A stretch of 35,552 bases of DNA, taken from the NCBI GenBank assembly GCA_002428935.1, contig DIYG01000009.1, positions 1 to 35,552 of the forward strand, read 5' to 3'. This DNA comes from Halieaceae bacterium UBA6060. GTDB taxonomy: Bacteria > Pseudomonadota > Gammaproteobacteria > Pseudomonadales > Halieaceae. This document shows positions 34,388-35,552 of this stretch, piece by piece (position 1 is the stretch's first letter; every line of letters begins with the position of its first letter). The notes below the pieces were generated by a model. It searched no databases. It saw only the letters and a list, made by a program, of their open reading frames with translations, and was not told the DNA's origin. Made by a program: the position numbers and the translations under genes.

Positions 34388-35044
34388 ATGAATATGGATA
34401 TCACCAACAATGTCGCCACCATCAGCATCGATGATGGAAAAGCAAACGTCGTCAATCACAGCTTTGTTGACGAGATGCTGGCGTCCTTGGAACGTGCAAA
34501 GGAAGAGGCCGGCGCGGTGGTGCTGGTGGGTCGAAGCGGTATGTTCTCCGCTGGTTTCGATCTAAAGGAACTGCAAAAAGGCCCCAAGGAAGCCGAAGCC
34601 CTGGTACAGCGAGGCATGGATATGCTCACCAAGGTGTATTCTCACCCTCAACCCGTGATTGCCGCCTGTGATGGACACGCTATCGGCCTGGGAGCGTTTC
34701 TACTCTTGGCCTCGGATTTCCGTTTCGGTAGTGATAATGAGTACAACGTCACCTTGCCGGAAACCGCTATCGGGATGCCGTTCACACCGGTGCTTATGGC
34801 TCTCATCAAAGACCGCATCAGCAGCTATCAGCAAACTACCGCCGTACTCCAGTCCCGACCCTTTTCTGGCGTCGAAGCCGTAAGCGCTGGCTTTCTCGAT
34901 GAAGTCGTTGCTGCTGATGGTCTGCTAGGCCGGGCTCAGGCCCACGCCGAGGCGCTCACCCAACTCCCCGGTGCTGTCTACGCGGGGAATAAGGAAGATT
35001 TGCGCTCCCACTCCCTAAAGGCCATGCGAGCATCCCTAAGCTAA
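34388..35044 (+). CDS. Enoyl-CoA hydratase/isomerase (crotonase) family protein
   Basis: Crotonase-fold protein of 218 aa, shorter than the usual 255-270 because the C-terminal trimerisation region is reduced. It has the oxyanion-hole strand MFSAGFDLKEL and the second motif ACDGHAIGLGAFLLLASDFR. The usual catalytic Glu in the second active-site loop seems replaced: the segment reads VTLPETAIGMPF, which retains a Glu near the position. The reaction is uncertain (hydratase, isomerase or hydrolase). It is preceded by about 125 bp without a gene and followed 53 bp later by the CRISPR array; no functional link to CRISPR is implied. Confidence 0.88.
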   Translation: MNMDITNNVATISIDDGKANVVNHSFVDEMLASLERAKEEAGAVVLVGRSGMFSAGFDLKELQKGPKEAEALVQRGMDMLTKVYSHPQPVIAACDGHAIGLGAFLLLASDFRFGSDNEYNVTLPETAIGMPFTPVLMALIKDRISSYQQTTAVLQSRPFSGVEAVSAGFLDEVVAADGLLGRAQAHAEALTQLPGAVYAGNKEDLRSHSLKAMRASLS

Positions 35045-35097
35045 TCCTCGCAGGCGGGGATACATGGGAGTGGGTGCGCCCTGATCAATGCCCTGTG

Positions 35098-35552
35098 GCT
35101 ACATCCCCCCGTGGGCGGGGAAACCGATGAACACCGCTGTTGGAGCGCGAGCCGAAAAGGTCCATCCCCGCGTGGGCGGGGAAACCTCGCGATCCCGATA
35201 ATTCTGAGATCCAGGAAGGGGTCCATCCCCGCGTGGGCGGGGAAACCGGCGCACTTTCGAAAAAGTCCGCCATTATTTCGGGTCTATCCCCGCGTGGGCG
35301 GGGAAACCGTTGCACCACCTGCGATGGCCGCAGATTCCGCGGGTCCATCCCCGCGTGGGCGGGGAAACCCTTTGCCCATATCTCCCAGCTGGGTGCACCA
35401 AAGGTCCATCCCCGCGTGGGCGGGGAAACCACATTGGCGTAGGTTCTAGAGCCGTCTTTGCTGGGTCCATCCCCGCGTGGGCGGGGAAACCTCGCACGCC
35501 GCCGGAGCGCCGCGATGCCCGGCGGGTCCATCCCCGCGTGGGCGGGGAAACC
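35098..35552 (-). CRISPR. Type I-E-like CRISPR array, 8 repeats and 7 spacers, open at right edge
   Basis: Eight 28-bp repeats at a strict 61-bp period (starts 35098, 35159, 35220, 35281, 35342, 35403, 35464, 35525) separated by 33-bp unique spacers. In crRNA sense (minus strand) the repeat reads GGTTTCCCCGCCCACG followed by CGGGGATGGACC, with a CCCCGC/GCGGGG hairpin and an ATGGACC handle, like E. coli and Pseudomonas I-E repeats. The left-most repeat has three mismatches to the consensus and the fourth has one. A degenerate terminal repeat marks the trailer end, so the leader and probably cas genes lie beyond the right edge. No AT-rich leader exists at left. Open frames across it are translation artefacts of the repeats. 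Confidence 0.97.

Noticed and set aside
35045..35097. CRISPR leader at the left of the array
   Set aside because: Only 53 bp, not AT-rich, and next to the degenerate repeat; it is the trailer side.
35085..35531. Repetitive open frames across the CRISPR array (FPRPRGDGP / HPRVGGET type peptides)
   Set aside because: The repeated peptide is the translation of the 28-bp repeat; it is an array artefact, not a protein.

Overview
The window looks like chromosome from a free-living, GC-rich (roughly 58-60% by eye) gammaproteobacterium. The best guess is a marine lineage such as Halieaceae or Spongiibacteraceae. The grounds are a split class II ribonucleotide reductase (NrdJa/NrdJb), a glmU-glmS pair, a RimK-type ligase, a TonB receptor and a DUF1302/DUF1329/Ycf48/RND cluster beside CoA-ester enzymes. 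The lineage is an inference from gene content; no rRNA or tRNA gene was seen.

Layout. 1-3553 (+): two spondin-domain envelope proteins (the first cut by the window edge), then an OmpR-type response regulator and a sensor histidine kinase. 3598-7020 (-): a TonB-dependent receptor followed 3 bp later by a DUF1624 membrane protein. 7021-7401: divergent regulatory region with an extended -10 promoter for the receptor and two NrdR boxes for the reductase. 7402-11394 (+): NrdJa, interrupted by a 375-residue intein inserted just before the catalytic cysteine, then NrdJb. 11381-17539 (-): acetoacetyl-CoA synthetase, a MalT-like LuxR regulator and an MDR oxidoreductase. 17763-19782 (+): SCP-x-type thiolase and an SDR. 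19851-28000 (-): an apparent operon of RND/MMPL transporter, DUF1329 protein, Ycf48-like protein, DUF1302 outer-membrane protein and a second DUF1329 protein, with an intrinsic terminator abutting the last start codon. 28245-29195 (-): an exported purine nucleoside phosphorylase-like protein. 29457-32672 (-): glmU-glmS. 32865-34262 (+): fused RimB-like protease/RimK-like ligase. 34388-35044 (+): crotonase-fold protein. 35098-35552: type I-E-like CRISPR array running off the right edge.

How the parts may work together. The block 11.4-28.0 kb combines enzymes of acyl/acetoacetyl-CoA metabolism, a large ATP-binding LuxR regulator, and an envelope system (inner-membrane RND pump, Tat-exported DUF1329 proteins, outer-membrane DUF1302 protein). 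It reads as uptake or export plus catabolism of a hydrophobic acyl, terpenoid or steroid-like compound; the substrate cannot be told from sequence. Similar ACCCACCC/GGGTGGG motifs lie upstream of three of its transcription units. The reductase appears NrdR-controlled and needs protein splicing to gain its catalytic cysteine context. In the CRISPR array the repeat orientation and the degenerate left-most repeat both say it is transcribed leftward, so its leader and any cas genes should lie beyond the right edge.
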